This document shows, in pieces, positions 33,992-43,082 of a stretch of DNA of 64,000 nt. Made by a program: the position numbers and the translations under genes. Position 1 is the stretch's first letter. The number at the start of each line of letters is the position of its first letter. This DNA comes from JANQRA01 sp035550735 (lineage in GTDB: Bacteria > Actinomycetota > Acidimicrobiia > Spongiisociales > ZC4RG35): assembly GCA_035550735.1 (NCBI GenBank), contig DASZOM010000003.1, forward strand, positions 1 through 64,000. Reading direction: 5' to 3'. The notes under the pieces are model-generated. The model saw nothing but the letters and a program-made list of their open reading frames with translations. It did not search any database and was not told where the DNA came from.

Positions 33992-35431
33992 TCAGCTTCC
34001 AACCAGACCCTGTTCACGCCACGTGTCGAAGATGGCGTTGATCTTGGCCTCGGCGTCGGCCACCGCCTCTGCCGGGCTCATGTTGCCCTGGGCCGCCTCG
34101 GCGAACATCACCGGGATGATGCTCTCGCCGAAGATCTGGCCCTCGGCGGGGTTGGCCGGTCCGGGGTGCCCGATGTTGGTCGCCCAGTCGAGCGACGTCG
34201 ACAGCACCGACAGCTTGTCCGAGGGGTTCGACCCGAACGGGTCGTCCTGCACCCATGACTCCAGGTCGGGCACCCGTTCCGGGAACGCCGGGAAGTCGTA
34301 CAACTTCGAGTTCCACGCCACGGGAGCCAGGTTCTCGGTGTAGTGCAGGAGGAACTCCTGCGCCGCCGCCACGTTGACGTCGGGGGCGTCGGGGATCAGC
34401 CAGTTGTACATCACGTGTGACGCAACCACCGCCGTCTCCGGGCCCTCGAGAGCCGGGGTGAACCAGATGTCGTCGGCCACCTCGAGACCCTCGTCCTGTG
34501 CGGTGCGATACGCCGAGATCGAGTTGAGGATGTAGCTCAGCTCTCCCGAGTTGATCCCCTGGTTGTTCGAAGCCGCGTTCCAGGCGAAGACCTCCGGGGT
34601 CATCGCATTGGCGAACAGCTCGTTCATGTACTCGATCGCGGCGATGGTGGCGTCCGAGTTGATCACGACGTTCTCGTTCTCGTCCTGGATCGAGGCGCCG
34701 AACGACCACATCAGCCCGCGCAATGCCATGTTGGAGTCGATCTCCTGTGACATGCCGATCCCGAGCTGGACACCTTCCGAGGAGAAGATCTCCGACCCAC
34801 CCTGGAGCAGGTCGTCGTATGTCCGGGGACCGTCGGGCATCCCCACCGCTTCCCACAGGGAACGCCGGTAGTCACCCGGGTCCGGCACCCAGGCCGGGGC
34901 GTAGGCGTAGTACTTGCCCGTGTTGGGGTTGAGCGAGGACCGTCTGGTCAGGTCGAGCATCTCGCCGTAGCGGCTCTCCGCCTCGGCGACGAGGTCGGCC
35001 ATGTCGACCACCGACGGCTCGTGCTGGCTCTGCACGGCGATGTACTGCATCAGGTCGTGCTCCGGGGCGCCCGACTGGATCTCGGCGGCGATGGCGGCTG
35101 GGACATCGGCCACTGCGATGTGGTCGATGTTGACCTCCACACCCACCTGCTCGCCCCACGCCTGGGCGAACGGGTCGAACCAGGTGTCGTGGGCCGGGAC
35201 GAAGTGGCTCCATAGCAGGATGTTGAGCGATCCACTCAGGGCCTGGGTCGGCTCGACGAAGGTCTCCTCTGGGGCAGCGCCCCCCGTGGCCCCGGTGGTG
35301 GAGGGCCCACCACCTCCTGTCGTCGTCGTGGCTCCCGAACCGTTGGGGCCACAGGCCGCCAGCAGGGCGGCCCCTGACAGGTAGAGGAACTCCCTTCGGG
35401 TGATCCCTCTCCGGTATCTGCGAGGTACCAA
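33992..35431 (-). CDS. Family 1-type sugar-binding lipoprotein
   Basis: 479-residue extracellular solute-binding protein. The best start is TTG 35431: GGAGGAGG is 5 nt upstream, and the product opens with VPRRYRRGITRREFLYLSG, so a Tat-like RR-x-FL signal precedes the lipobox LLAAC. A Thr/Gly linker follows, then a two-lobed MBP-like domain starting NILLWSHFVPAHDTWFDPF. An ATG at 35521 is in frame but lacks a ribosome site and gives a non-signal N-terminus. Delivers ligand to the permeases encoded downstream. Saccharide or polyol ligand is inferred from family only. Confidence 0.92.
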   Translation of the reverse strand: MVPRRYRRGITRREFLYLSGAALLAACGPNGSGATTTTGGGGPSTTGATGGAAPEETFVEPTQALSGSLNILLWSHFVPAHDTWFDPFAQAWGEQVGVEVNIDHIAVADVPAAIAAEIQSGAPEHDLMQYIAVQSQHEPSVVDMADLVAEAESRYGEMLDLTRRSSLNPNTGKYYAYAPAWVPDPGDYRRSLWEAVGMPDGPRTYDDLLQGGSEIFSSEGVQLGIGMSQEIDSNMALRGLMWSFGASIQDENENVVINSDATIAAIEYMNELFANAMTPEVFAWNAASNNQGINSGELSYILNSISAYRTAQDEGLEVADDIWFTPALEGPETAVVASHVMYNWLIPDAPDVNVAAAQEFLLHYTENLAPVAWNSKLYDFPAFPERVPDLESWVQDDPFGSNPSDKLSVLSTSLDWATNIGHPGPANPAEGQIFGESIIPVMFAEAAQGNMSPAEAVADAEAKINAIFDTWREQGLVGS

Positions 35432-35541
35432 CTCAGCCTCCTCCGCAAATGGGCCTATCCAATTCCCCGGTTGATGGAAATCCGAACCTACCACCACACA
35501 CCGGATGGTGCAGGTGGGCACCCCGGCGGGGGCGAGGCCCG

Positions 35542-35547
35542 TAGGCT
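35542..35547 (+). promoter_or_regulatory. -10-like box TAGGCT of the EEP-domain gene
   Basis: TAGGCT inside GAGGCCCGTAGG.T, ending 9 nt before ATG 35557. Near-identical to the sequence before GTG 5855. Confidence 0.5.
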
Positions 35548-35556
35548 CTGGCCATC

Positions 35557-37443
35557 ATGCGTGGCACCAGGTTCGGGACCCTGCTCACCGCCCTGGTCTT
35601 CCTGCTCGGCATGGAGATGGCCCGCTTCCACTTCGGTTCGCTGGGCTGGTACCAGCGGGACACATTGGGGATCGGTGCCATCGACCTCATCCCGATCGCC
35701 CTCACCCCCTTCCTGGCCGGGGCGCTGCTCCCGGTGCTCTCGCGCTGGCTCTCCCTTCGCTACAGCCTCGGGCTCGGTGCGCTGGTCCTCGCCGTTGCCC
35801 GCGTGGTCAACCAGGTCTCCGACGACCCGTGGACCGACCACTGGACCTCGGGTGTCGCAGTCGCCGCCATGGTCGGGATGCTCCCCCTCCTCCTCAGCCT
35901 GGGTCGCGAGGTCCTGGTGGCCGGGGTGCTGGTCGGGCTCACTCTCGACTCGGCGATCAAGGGGCTGGGGGCGAGCCTCGATCTCGCCTACCGACCGGGC
36001 ATCATCCCGCTGGCTGCCACCGTGGCCCTCGCCGCCGCCGTCGTATTCCTGGCGGTGACCGTCGCCATACCGGCACGAGCCGGACCACGCTGGAGATCGG
36101 CGATCCCCCTGATCGGCCTCGGTCCGTATCTGTTCGCCCAATACCTGGTGCTGCAGTCGCCTGGCTGGGTGTCAGAGCTGACGACGGTGGACACCGGGCT
36201 GATCTCGGTGGGCATCACCAGCCTGAACCTGGTCGGCTTGTGGGCCGCCCAGCGGTTCGGCAGCTCGCGGCTCATGGTCGCGTTGTCGGCGGTGGCGGTG
36301 GCAGCGCCGGTCGTGCTCGCCGACGGATCGCGTGAGGTGTTCGCCGTGCTGGTCGTCCTCGGCATCCCCGCCGCGGGCATCCTCTGGGCGGGGCTGGTCC
36401 CGAGGACCCAGGGCATGGCGGTGACACCTGCGGTGGTGACCATGACGGCCGGGTCGGTGTTGTTCCTGATGATCGGGTTCGCCTACTACCTCCCCCTCGA
36501 CCTCGACCTGGGCTTCAGCCAATCCCGCGCCCGTGTCGCCGGGGCCGTGCTCGTGGTGGTCTTCGGGCTGCTCGCCGCCCTGGCGCGCCGACCCGCCGAC
36601 CCCGAGACGGTCCCGGTCGGGATCCCGCTTCTCGCTTCCTTCGCCCTGGTGCTGCCCCTGGTCGGGCTGCTCGGCGCCGGGTCGCTGCCGACGGCGGCGG
36701 ACACCGGGCCGGTCCGCTTCATGTCGTACAACCTGCACCAGAGCTTCGGCACCTCCGGTGAGATGGACGTGGACGCCATCGCCGAGGTGATCGAGGAGAG
36801 CGGCGCGACCGTGGTCGGTCTCCAGGAGGTGGCGCGGGGCGGTCTGCTCAACGCCAACACCGACCTGGTTCATCTCCTCGGTGTGAGGCTCGGCTGGGAG
36901 CACATCGCGTTCTTCGGGACCACCGACCCGGTCTGGGGGAACGCCATCCTCAGCCGGTACCCGTTGGGCGAGGTGCAGCGGCGTCTCCTCCCCAAGGTGG
37001 GCACCCCCTATCAGCGGGGGTATCTCGCCGCCGAGGTGGAGACACCCGAGGGCCAGGTCCTCTTCATCTCCACCCATCTCCAGCACATCAACGATCCCGA
37101 CGTCCACGATGAGGACCCCGAGTCCGATCTCTACCCGGTGCACACCGAGCAGCTGGCCGTCGTGATCGAGGAGTGGGCGGGTCGTCAGCCGGCGGTGCTG
37201 GTGGGCGATCTCAACGCCCGGCCCGGCTGGCGACAGGTGGAGGAGCTGTTGGACGCCGGCTGGGTGGACGCCTGGGCCGAGGCCGGGTCCGGCGACGGCT
37301 TCACCTCGAACGCCGCCGACCCCCAACACCGCATCGACTACATCTTCCACACCCCCGACCTGACCACCCTCTCGATCGAAGTGATCCCCTCCCAATCCTC
37401 CGACCACTTCGCAGTGGTGGCTGACCTGGCCGCTGGTCCCTGA
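35557..37443 (+). CDS. Membrane-embedded endonuclease/exonuclease/phosphatase-family protein
   Basis: 628 residues. The first 370 or so form about ten to twelve transmembrane helices. Residues about 385-628 are a complete EEP phosphodiesterase domain: RFMSYNLHQ, GLQEVARGG (metal Glu), GNAILSRYP, ISTHLQH, VGDLNARPG, RIDYIFHTP and SDHFAV with the catalytic Asp-His. EEP enzymes cleave phosphodiesters in nucleic acids, phospholipids or sphingomyelin-like lipids. The membrane tether suggests a lipid or cell-surface phosphodiester, with the domain probably outside; orientation is not certain. The ATG start follows a -10-like box; divergent from the sugar transporter operon. Confidence 0.88.
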   Translation: MRGTRFGTLLTALVFLLGMEMARFHFGSLGWYQRDTLGIGAIDLIPIALTPFLAGALLPVLSRWLSLRYSLGLGALVLAVARVVNQVSDDPWTDHWTSGVAVAAMVGMLPLLLSLGREVLVAGVLVGLTLDSAIKGLGASLDLAYRPGIIPLAATVALAAAVVFLAVTVAIPARAGPRWRSAIPLIGLGPYLFAQYLVLQSPGWVSELTTVDTGLISVGITSLNLVGLWAAQRFGSSRLMVALSAVAVAAPVVLADGSREVFAVLVVLGIPAAGILWAGLVPRTQGMAVTPAVVTMTAGSVLFLMIGFAYYLPLDLDLGFSQSRARVAGAVLVVVFGLLAALARRPADPETVPVGIPLLASFALVLPLVGLLGAGSLPTAADTGPVRFMSYNLHQSFGTSGEMDVDAIAEVIEESGATVVGLQEVARGGLLNANTDLVHLLGVRLGWEHIAFFGTTDPVWGNAILSRYPLGEVQRRLLPKVGTPYQRGYLAAEVETPEGQVLFISTHLQHINDPDVHDEDPESDLYPVHTEQLAVVIEEWAGRQPAVLVGDLNARPGWRQVEELLDAGWVDAWAEAGSGDGFTSNAADPQHRIDYIFHTPDLTTLSIEVIPSQSSDHFAVVADLAAGP

Positions 37444-37458
37444 TCGTTTCCTAATGCT

Positions 37459-37552
37459 CCAGGGCCCACTATCGGGCTTTTGGACGTTTCATTGGGAAGA
37501 CCTCCACGTCCGGTGGTAATGAAACGCCCCAGGGCCCACTATTGGGCCCTGG
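37459..37552. repeat. Duplicated palindromic motif in a convergent intergenic region
   Basis: CCAGGGCCCACTAT occurs twice in the same orientation (37459-37472 and 37529-37542). Between them lie inverse copies of CGTTTCATT (37485-37493) and AATGAAACG (37518-37526). The shared TAGTGGG(C/A)CC core (read on the minus strand) recalls the repeats at 46743-46920 and 50875-50988. Confidence 0.6.
37529..37552. terminator. Bidirectional hairpin between convergent genes
   Basis: Perfect 10-bp stem CCAGGGCCCA/TGGGCCCTGG with a CTAT loop, between the stops at 37443 (plus) and 37575 (minus). Symmetrical, so it can serve both genes. Confidence 0.65.
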
Positions 37553-37574
37553 AACCTAAGGAATCCGAAACCAC

Positions 37575-38519
37575 CTACCCCAGGACCCGCGCCAGCAGCT
37601 TGCGGTCGACGCTGCCGCCGCTGACGATGCAGACGCTGACTCCGCGCTCGGTGACCGGGGTTGCGAGCGCCGCCGCCAAGGCGGCGGCGCCGGCACCCTC
37701 GGTCACCAGCTTGTCGCCGAGGGCGAGACGGCGGATCGAATCCATCACCTGCTCCTCGGTGACCAGCACCACCTCGTCGACCAGCCGACGCAGCATCGGG
37801 TACATCTCGTCGGTGATGACCGGGGTGGAAGCCCCCTCCACGATGGTGTCGTGCCAGTCGATCCAGCTCGGCCCGCCCGCCGCGAATGCGGCGGCCAGGG
37901 CCGAGTTGACCTTGGCCTGCACCGCATAGACCCGCACCGACGGGACGAGTGTCTTCAATACGGACGCCACCCCGCCGAGAAGAGCGCCCCCGCCGACCGG
38001 GATGAACACCGAGTCGAGATCGGGGAGGTCCTCGAAGATCTCCAGACCGATGGTGCCATGCCCGGCGAGCATCAACGGTTCCCCCCACGGGTTGAGATAG
38101 GCGTAGGGCTCGCCACGCCACGCCTCCTCGAACATGAACCTCATCAACTCGGTCATCGTGACCGGGACCAGATCCACGCCATAGCCCTCGAGCGCCTCTC
38201 GCTTCGAGCCGTGGAGGCTGTCGGGGACGTGGGAGCGGGCGACAATGCCGAGCTCACGGGCCATGTGACCAAGGGCGAGAGCGGTGTTCCCGGCGCTGGT
38301 GGTGGCGATGCCGGACGCCGTCTCCTCGGGCCCGAGACTCAGCGCCCAGTTGCCGACGCCACGGATCTTGAAGGAGCCCACCGGCTGCAGCACCTCGGGC
38401 TTGAGGAAGATGGCCCCGGGCTCGGGCCCGCCCCTGAGACTGAGCAGGGGTGTGCGCACCACCAGGTCGGCGATACGCTCGGCGGCCGCCTCGACCTGGG
38501 CGAGGTCGGGCGGCTGCAC
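37575..38519 (-). CDS. Second threonine-dehydratase-like PLP enzyme
   Basis: 314 residues, fold type II PLP enzyme, paralogous to the product of 16070-17023. PLP lysine in VGSFKIRGVGN, phosphate loop VPVGGGALLGG-like (PVGGGALLGG), and terminal SGGS. The asparagine loop is SAGNTALALG, so the usual His of SxGNHxQ is Thr. No ACT domain. GTG start at 38519. Monocistronic, flanked by a hairpin and the MFS gene. Substrate unknown; a dehydratase/ammonia-lyase or racemase is possible. Confidence 0.85.
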   Translation of the reverse strand: MQPPDLAQVEAAAERIADLVVRTPLLSLRGGPEPGAIFLKPEVLQPVGSFKIRGVGNWALSLGPEETASGIATTSAGNTALALGHMARELGIVARSHVPDSLHGSKREALEGYGVDLVPVTMTELMRFMFEEAWRGEPYAYLNPWGEPLMLAGHGTIGLEIFEDLPDLDSVFIPVGGGALLGGVASVLKTLVPSVRVYAVQAKVNSALAAAFAAGGPSWIDWHDTIVEGASTPVITDEMYPMLRRLVDEVVLVTEEQVMDSIRRLALGDKLVTEGAGAAALAAALATPVTERGVSVCIVSGGSVDRKLLARVLG

Positions 38520-38604
38520 CGGGTCACCGCCCCATCCGGTCGGCCTGGTCTCGGTTATCTCGGCCTCCTCGATTCTGGCCCGAACACTGTGGCAGCCCCC
38601 GACA

Positions 38605-39822
38605 TCAGGTCCGCTGGGGCGGGGTCGTCGAGATGGTGGGTGAGCGTCTGCGGAAGATCAGGCCGGCCAACGCCACGACCACGGCCACCACCACCGTCGC
38701 CACCCGGGCAGAGGTCAGATCCGCCATGGCGCCGTTGATCACCGCCGCCAATGGACGGGACCCGAGAAAGGCGACCGCCCAGATCGCCATGACCCGGCCA
38801 CGCAACTCCTCCGGGACCCGGACATGGATCGCCGTGGTCAAGCTGGTGACCCCCAACAGGAAGCCGAACCCGCCGACGAGCGCACCACCCAATGCCAACG
38901 GCGCGGTGGGCGCCAGGCCGAGCACGGCCAGCCCGGAGGCGATGAAGCCGAAGCCCACCGTCGCCACCCGGGCGTGGCCCCAGCGAAGGTTGGCCGAGGT
39001 GACCACGAAGGTCCCGATCACCGCTCCGAGACCGAATGCGGATATCACCAGTCCGACCAGGGCGTCGGCATTGGTGAACAGGGAGTCCTCCAGCCCATGG
39101 GCGAGAGACGGCGTGAGGGTGATGAGCGGATCGGCGGCGAACCCGACCGCAACCAACCCACTGAGCAGGAGAGCGAGTGGCGGATCGCTTCTCACATGAC
39201 GAAGACCAACCCAGATGGACCCCCGCTGGGGCGGCCCGATGTCACGCGTCGTGACCAGAAGAAGACCGACGACGAGAGCGCAATAGGAGAGGGCGTTGAA
39301 ACCGAACGCGATCCCAGGCCCCCAGGCCACCAGGACCGCGGCTCCCAGGGCGGGCCCGACCGCCCGAGCGAGGTTGAAGGTCACCGAGTTGAGCGCCACC
39401 GCCTGATCCAGGTCGCGAAGCGGGACGAGGGCTGGGACCAGCGCCTGCGACGTCGGCGCCGACACCGCGTTGGCCACGCCGAGCACGAGGCCGGTCCCCA
39501 ACACGATCCCTGCCCCGGTGAAGCCGTCCAAGCCGAAGACGACCGTGACGACGGCGAGTGTCGCCACGGCGGCGCCGGCGACCACCTGGGAGCCGAGGAG
39601 GAGTCGGCGACGGTCGAACCGGTCCGCCGCCGCCCCGGTCCACGGACTGAGCACCAGGATGGGGAGGAATTGGGAGACCCCGACCAGACCGACCATGAAC
39701 GCGGAGCCGGTCAGGTCGAACACGACCACGGCGGCGGTCACCTGCTGGAACCACGTCCCGATGTTGGAGGCCAGGTTGCCGACGAAGTACGGGCCGAAGT
39801 TGCGGTCCGCAATGAGGGACAT
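38605..39822 (-). CDS. MFS transporter (MFS_3 exporter type)
   Basis: 405 residues from ATG 39822 (MSLIADRNFGPYFVGNLASN), with about 12 helices and DRFDRRRLLLGSQ in the loop after TM2. Resembles the exporter at 6917-8134 in overall plan. A TTG at 39855 lies 9 nt from a TAACAT box and would add 11 residues (MATSESAPRGA); which start is used is unclear. Substrate unknown. Confidence 0.88.
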   Translation of the reverse strand: MSLIADRNFGPYFVGNLASNIGTWFQQVTAAVVVFDLTGSAFMVGLVGVSQFLPILVLSPWTGAAADRFDRRRLLLGSQVVAGAAVATLAVVTVVFGLDGFTGAGIVLGTGLVLGVANAVSAPTSQALVPALVPLRDLDQAVALNSVTFNLARAVGPALGAAVLVAWGPGIAFGFNALSYCALVVGLLLVTTRDIGPPQRGSIWVGLRHVRSDPPLALLLSGLVAVGFAADPLITLTPSLAHGLEDSLFTNADALVGLVISAFGLGAVIGTFVVTSANLRWGHARVATVGFGFIASGLAVLGLAPTAPLALGGALVGGFGFLLGVTSLTTAIHVRVPEELRGRVMAIWAVAFLGSRPLAAVINGAMADLTSARVATVVVAVVVALAGLIFRRRSPTISTTPPQRT

Positions 39823-39963
39823 CGCCCCACGTGGGGCGGATTCTGACGTTGCCAAGGAGCGGCGATGTTATCGGGCGCCGTCGCAGACTCGGCCGGTGGA
39901 CTTAGGGAGTCAATCGTGCCAGGATCGCCTGCCTGGCCCGCAGTCCGATCCACCCGGAGGGAG

Positions 39964-40770
39964 ATGAACCGTAAACGCCTGCTCCTGTTGATCCTGGTCG
40001 GCGTGCTCGCCGGCCTGTTCAGCGGGATGCTCGGCGTCGGTGGCGGGATCGTGATAGTCCCATTGCTGGTGGGTCTTCTCCATTTCGACCAGCACCGCGC
40101 CCATGCCTCGTCGCTCGCCGCGATCGTCCTGATCGCGGTGTCGGGGGCGGCCCGGTTCGGGCTGGGAGGCGAGGTGGAATGGGCCGTCGGCCTGGCCCTC
40201 GGCCTGGGAGGTCTGATCGGGTCGACCGCCGGCGCCCACCTGATGAATCGTCTCTCGCCGGCGACCCTCCGGTTGATCTTCGGGATCCTGCTGATGCTCA
40301 CCGGCATCAGGATGTTGACCGCGGCCACCCACGAGGTGGGGGGGGCCGCCCCCTCCACTCTGACGCAGGCCCTGATCGGGGTGGGCATCGGTCTGGTCGC
40401 CGGCGTCGCCTCCGGTCTCGCCGGCATCGGGGGTGGGGTGGTGATAGTGCCCGCAATGGTGTTCTTCCTCGGAATGGCCCAGCACGCCGCCGAGGGGACG
40501 TCGTTGCTCGCCATCCTCTTCACCGCGCTCGCCGGCACCCGGGTCAACCTGAAGAACGGCCGGGTCGACCTGAAGGAAGCGACCATCGTCGGCGCCGGTG
40601 GCATCGTGTTCGCCCAGATCGGCGCCTCTCTCGCCCTGGCCATGCCCGCCGAGACCCTGTCTCGGATCTTCGGCGCGTTCGTGACGCTGGTCGGTGTCCG
40701 GATGGTGATCCGGCTCTACAGGGCGCGACGACAGGAGAGACGGTCCGAGGGCAACACCCAGACCGTGTGA
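39964..40770 (+). CDS. TauE/SafE-family anion exporter
   Basis: 268-residue membrane protein with about eight helices and two internally repeated halves, each opening with a G-rich re-entrant signature (GMLGVGGGIVIVPLL near 20 and GLAGIGGGVVIVPAM near 155). Family members move sulfite, sulfoacetate or related organic anions. ATG 39964 has a GGAGG site; the in-frame stretch from 39865 is not hydrophobic. Ends 4 nt before the convergent DUF72 stop. No sulfur-metabolism gene is adjacent, so the substrate is open. Confidence 0.9.
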   Translation: MNRKRLLLLILVGVLAGLFSGMLGVGGGIVIVPLLVGLLHFDQHRAHASSLAAIVLIAVSGAARFGLGGEVEWAVGLALGLGGLIGSTAGAHLMNRLSPATLRLIFGILLMLTGIRMLTAATHEVGGAAPSTLTQALIGVGIGLVAGVASGLAGIGGGVVIVPAMVFFLGMAQHAAEGTSLLAILFTALAGTRVNLKNGRVDLKEATIVGAGGIVFAQIGASLALAMPAETLSRIFGAFVTLVGVRMVIRLYRARRQERRSEGNTQTV

Positions 40771-40774
40771 CCGG

Positions 40775-41677
40775 TCAGATGATCCCGAGGAGGTCGCCCA
40801 ACCCCTGCGCCGAGCGGATCCCGTAGTCGGAGTAGCAATTGTTCATCAGGGCGTGCACGGTCTCCGCCTGCTCGGAGAGGGCCTCGATCCGGGGCACCCA
40901 CTCCTCGAGTTCCTCTTTGGGGTAGTCGTAGCGGAAGCGCTCGGCGGCGGTGATCCCCTTCTTCTCCCAGTTCTCGGAGTTGCGGCCATGGAAGCGGACC
41001 TCGGCGACCGGCGCGGTGACGGCCACCACCGGAGGCACCGAGCTCTTGAACCCCTGGGGCTCGTCGACGCACACGTAGGCGAGGGAGTGCCGCTCCAGGA
41101 AGTCGAGCGTGTCGCTCTGGTTCTCCTCGTCGAGCCAGCGGCCGTTGCGGAACTCGACGGCGAGTTGGAAGTCCTCCAGCTCGTTGGCCAGCCACTTCAT
41201 GTAGCCGAAGCTGCCCCGGGTCGGGTAGACGTAGGGAGGGAACTGGAGGAGGACGACACCCAGCTTGCCCGAGGAGTGGAGGGGCATCAACGCGTTCCGG
41301 AATGCCTGGGCCGCCTCGGACTGGACGTCGCGGGGCAGGTCACGCATGTAGATGTTGTTCTTCTCCGCCATCTCCTCGGGAAGCTTGGAGCGGAGGTCCT
41401 TCCAAAGCGATTTGGGAGGTGTGGGGTGTTGGGTGAGCAGCCGGAAGGCCTTGATGTCGAAGGTGAAGTGCTCGGGGGTTCGCTCTACCCAGAGCCCGGC
41501 GACCCGTTCCGAGGGGGGTGCGTAGTAGGTGGAGTCGACCTCGACGATGGGGAAATGCTCGGCGTAGAAGGTGAGCCGATCCTCGGCGCTCATCTCGGTC
41601 GACGGGTAGAACGAGGTGTTGTCGGTGAGTGTGGGATCGGTCCAGGAACAGGTGCCGATCTTGATCTGAGCGGTCAC
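40775..41677 (-). CDS. DUF72 (YecE-like) protein
   Basis: 300-residue TIM-barrel-like protein of the DUF72 family. Hallmarks: IGTCSWTDP at the N-terminus, FYAEHFPIVEVDSTYYAPP, VLLQFPP near residue 140 and AVEFRNGRW near residue 172. No biochemical function is established for the family. GTG start at 41677 with a TAGCCT box 7 nt upstream. Confidence 0.9.
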   Translation of the reverse strand: MTAQIKIGTCSWTDPTLTDNTSFYPSTEMSAEDRLTFYAEHFPIVEVDSTYYAPPSERVAGLWVERTPEHFTFDIKAFRLLTQHPTPPKSLWKDLRSKLPEEMAEKNNIYMRDLPRDVQSEAAQAFRNALMPLHSSGKLGVVLLQFPPYVYPTRGSFGYMKWLANELEDFQLAVEFRNGRWLDEENQSDTLDFLERHSLAYVCVDEPQGFKSSVPPVVAVTAPVAEVRFHGRNSENWEKKGITAAERFRYDYPKEELEEWVPRIEALSEQAETVHALMNNCYSDYGIRSAQGLGDLLGII

Positions 41678-41684
41678 CCGGTCG

Positions 41685-41690
41685 AGGCTA
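41685..41690 (-). promoter_or_regulatory. -10-like box TAGCCT of the DUF72 gene
   Basis: TAGCCT on the minus strand, 7 nt before the GTG start at 41677, with no Shine-Dalgarno between. Confidence 0.4.
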
Positions 41691-41707
41691 CGCCGAGAGC
41701 CGGGCTG

Positions 41708-42151
41708 TCACACGTCGACCGAGGTGATCTCGTCGACGACTGCGAACGCCCCGATCTCCGGCTCACAGAAGGCCAGGTAGTTGCCCCAGAACCCGTCGGG
41801 CACCCCGGGAAATCCCTCGGCTGACACCACGCCGCCGAGGCCGGTGATCAGGTCGCCGTCGCCCACGTCGACCTGACCGTCGGGCGACAGCATCAATGCC
41901 AGTTCGTTGTCCATCGTGTAGCCGGCGGGGAAGACCAGCAGACGCTTGCCGTCACCGAGGTCGATTGTCCAACACCCGTTGGGCTCCAGGGTGACCGTGC
42001 CCGAGATCTCGGCGGAGTCATGCCCGTAGGTCTCCGCCGGGTTCTGCACCGGGAGACCGTCACCGCCCTCCGTCTCCTCGGCGGCGCCCGTGCAGGCGAC
42101 GAGCGCGAGGGTCAGCGCCAGGACAACGGATCGTCTCATGATGTGGGGCAT
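41708..42151 (-). CDS. Small secreted lipoprotein of unknown function
   Basis: 147 residues. ATG 42151 has GGAGGAGC upstream and gives MPHIMRRSVVLALTLALVACTG, a classic lipoprotein signal with Cys near 20. The mature part is acidic, with SGTVTLEPNGCWTIDLGDG and two further Cys (in GCW and FCEP) that could form a disulfide outside the cell. I do not recognise a domain. Stands 71 nt after the SHOCT-like membrane protein gene, possibly in one transcript. Confidence 0.8.
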   Translation of the reverse strand: MPHIMRRSVVLALTLALVACTGAAEETEGGDGLPVQNPAETYGHDSAEISGTVTLEPNGCWTIDLGDGKRLLVFPAGYTMDNELALMLSPDGQVDVGDGDLITGLGGVVSAEGFPGVPDGFWGNYLAFCEPEIGAFAVVDEITSVDV

Positions 42152-42222
42152 GCTCCTCCATCTTCGACGCCGGGAGGATCTGAACGGTTCATCTGCAACG
42201 AGACGGGGGTGAGCAGGGGCCT

Positions 42223-43008
42223 TCAGGCGACGTCTTCGCCGAAGACCCTGATGGTCAGCACGTTGGCCTCGATCTCGAGACGCCAGGTCTGATCCTCGAG
42301 CACCCATTCCGCCTCATGGGCGACCCCGTCGTATGCGGCGAGGTCGACTCCTCCGAGACCCTGTTGCTGGTAGCCCTCGATGCAATCCGGTGAGTAGGGG
42401 GCGACCAAGTAGCAGAGGTGGAGGTAGAGCTGGTCGGTGGCCTCGCCGCTGAACGATCCGGTCACGTACAGGGCGTAGAGCGCCTCGGTGTCAGGGTCGA
42501 AGGCGCCGGCGACCCGGGCCCAGTCGCCGAAGCGGTATAGGAACGTGTCGTACTCGCCGACCTCGTTGTAGCGGGTCAGTCCCTGGGTGATCCGTGGCTC
42601 GGTCTCCACGAAGTTCCACAGCTCGGTGAACTGCTCCACGTAGATGCCAAGAGATCCCGGGATCGGCGGGTAGGGATCGTCGCGGGGGAGGGTGACGATC
42701 GCCGCCGGTTGTGCCGACGGGGCGCGGCCCATCGAGGACACCCCGGCAACCACGAGGATCAGGACCAGGGCGGTGACGGCGATTGCCACGATGCGCGGCA
42801 ACGATGTAGTCGGCTGAGCGCGCTCCTCGGGGATTGGCTCCTCGCTGGGAACGTCCCCTTCCCCACCGTGATCGACCTCCTCGCTGGTGGCGATGCCCTC
42901 GCCCGCTCCGATGCTTCTCCGGACCATGTCCTGAAACTCGTCGGCGGTGAGCATTCCCTCGCTCTGCAATCGGCGAAGCAGTGCCAACTGATCGTGTCTC
43001 GTCGTCAC
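42223..43008 (-). CDS. SHOCT-like single-pass membrane protein
   Basis: 261 residues from GTG 43008, which has AAGGAG 6 nt upstream; ATG 43038 lacks such a site. The N-terminus is a short helical hairpin of SHOCT type (LALLRRLQSEGMLTADEFQD). Then come an acidic linker, one transmembrane helix near residues 72-92, and a 165-residue extracytoplasmic domain with Cys in HLCYLVAPYSPDC. No known domain recognised outside the membrane. Lies 74 nt after the 1204-residue membrane protein gene on the same strand and may be its partner. Confidence 0.8.
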   Translation of the reverse strand: MTTRHDQLALLRRLQSEGMLTADEFQDMVRRSIGAGEGIATSEEVDHGGEGDVPSEEPIPEERAQPTTSLPRIVAIAVTALVLILVVAGVSSMGRAPSAQPAAIVTLPRDDPYPPIPGSLGIYVEQFTELWNFVETEPRITQGLTRYNEVGEYDTFLYRFGDWARVAGAFDPDTEALYALYVTGSFSGEATDQLYLHLCYLVAPYSPDCIEGYQQQGLGGVDLAAYDGVAHEAEWVLEDQTWRLEIEANVLTIRVFGEDVA

Positions 43009-43082
43009 ATCCGGCTCCTTGGACGCTCTGGATTTCATCGGCGCCGGAGCGAGAAATCCGAAGTCACGGGCTGTCGATGCCT

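Noticed and set aside
40853..41824. Plus-strand 323-codon frame opposite the DUF72 gene
   Set aside because: Shadow composition; the minus strand has IGTCSW and VLLQFPP family motifs.
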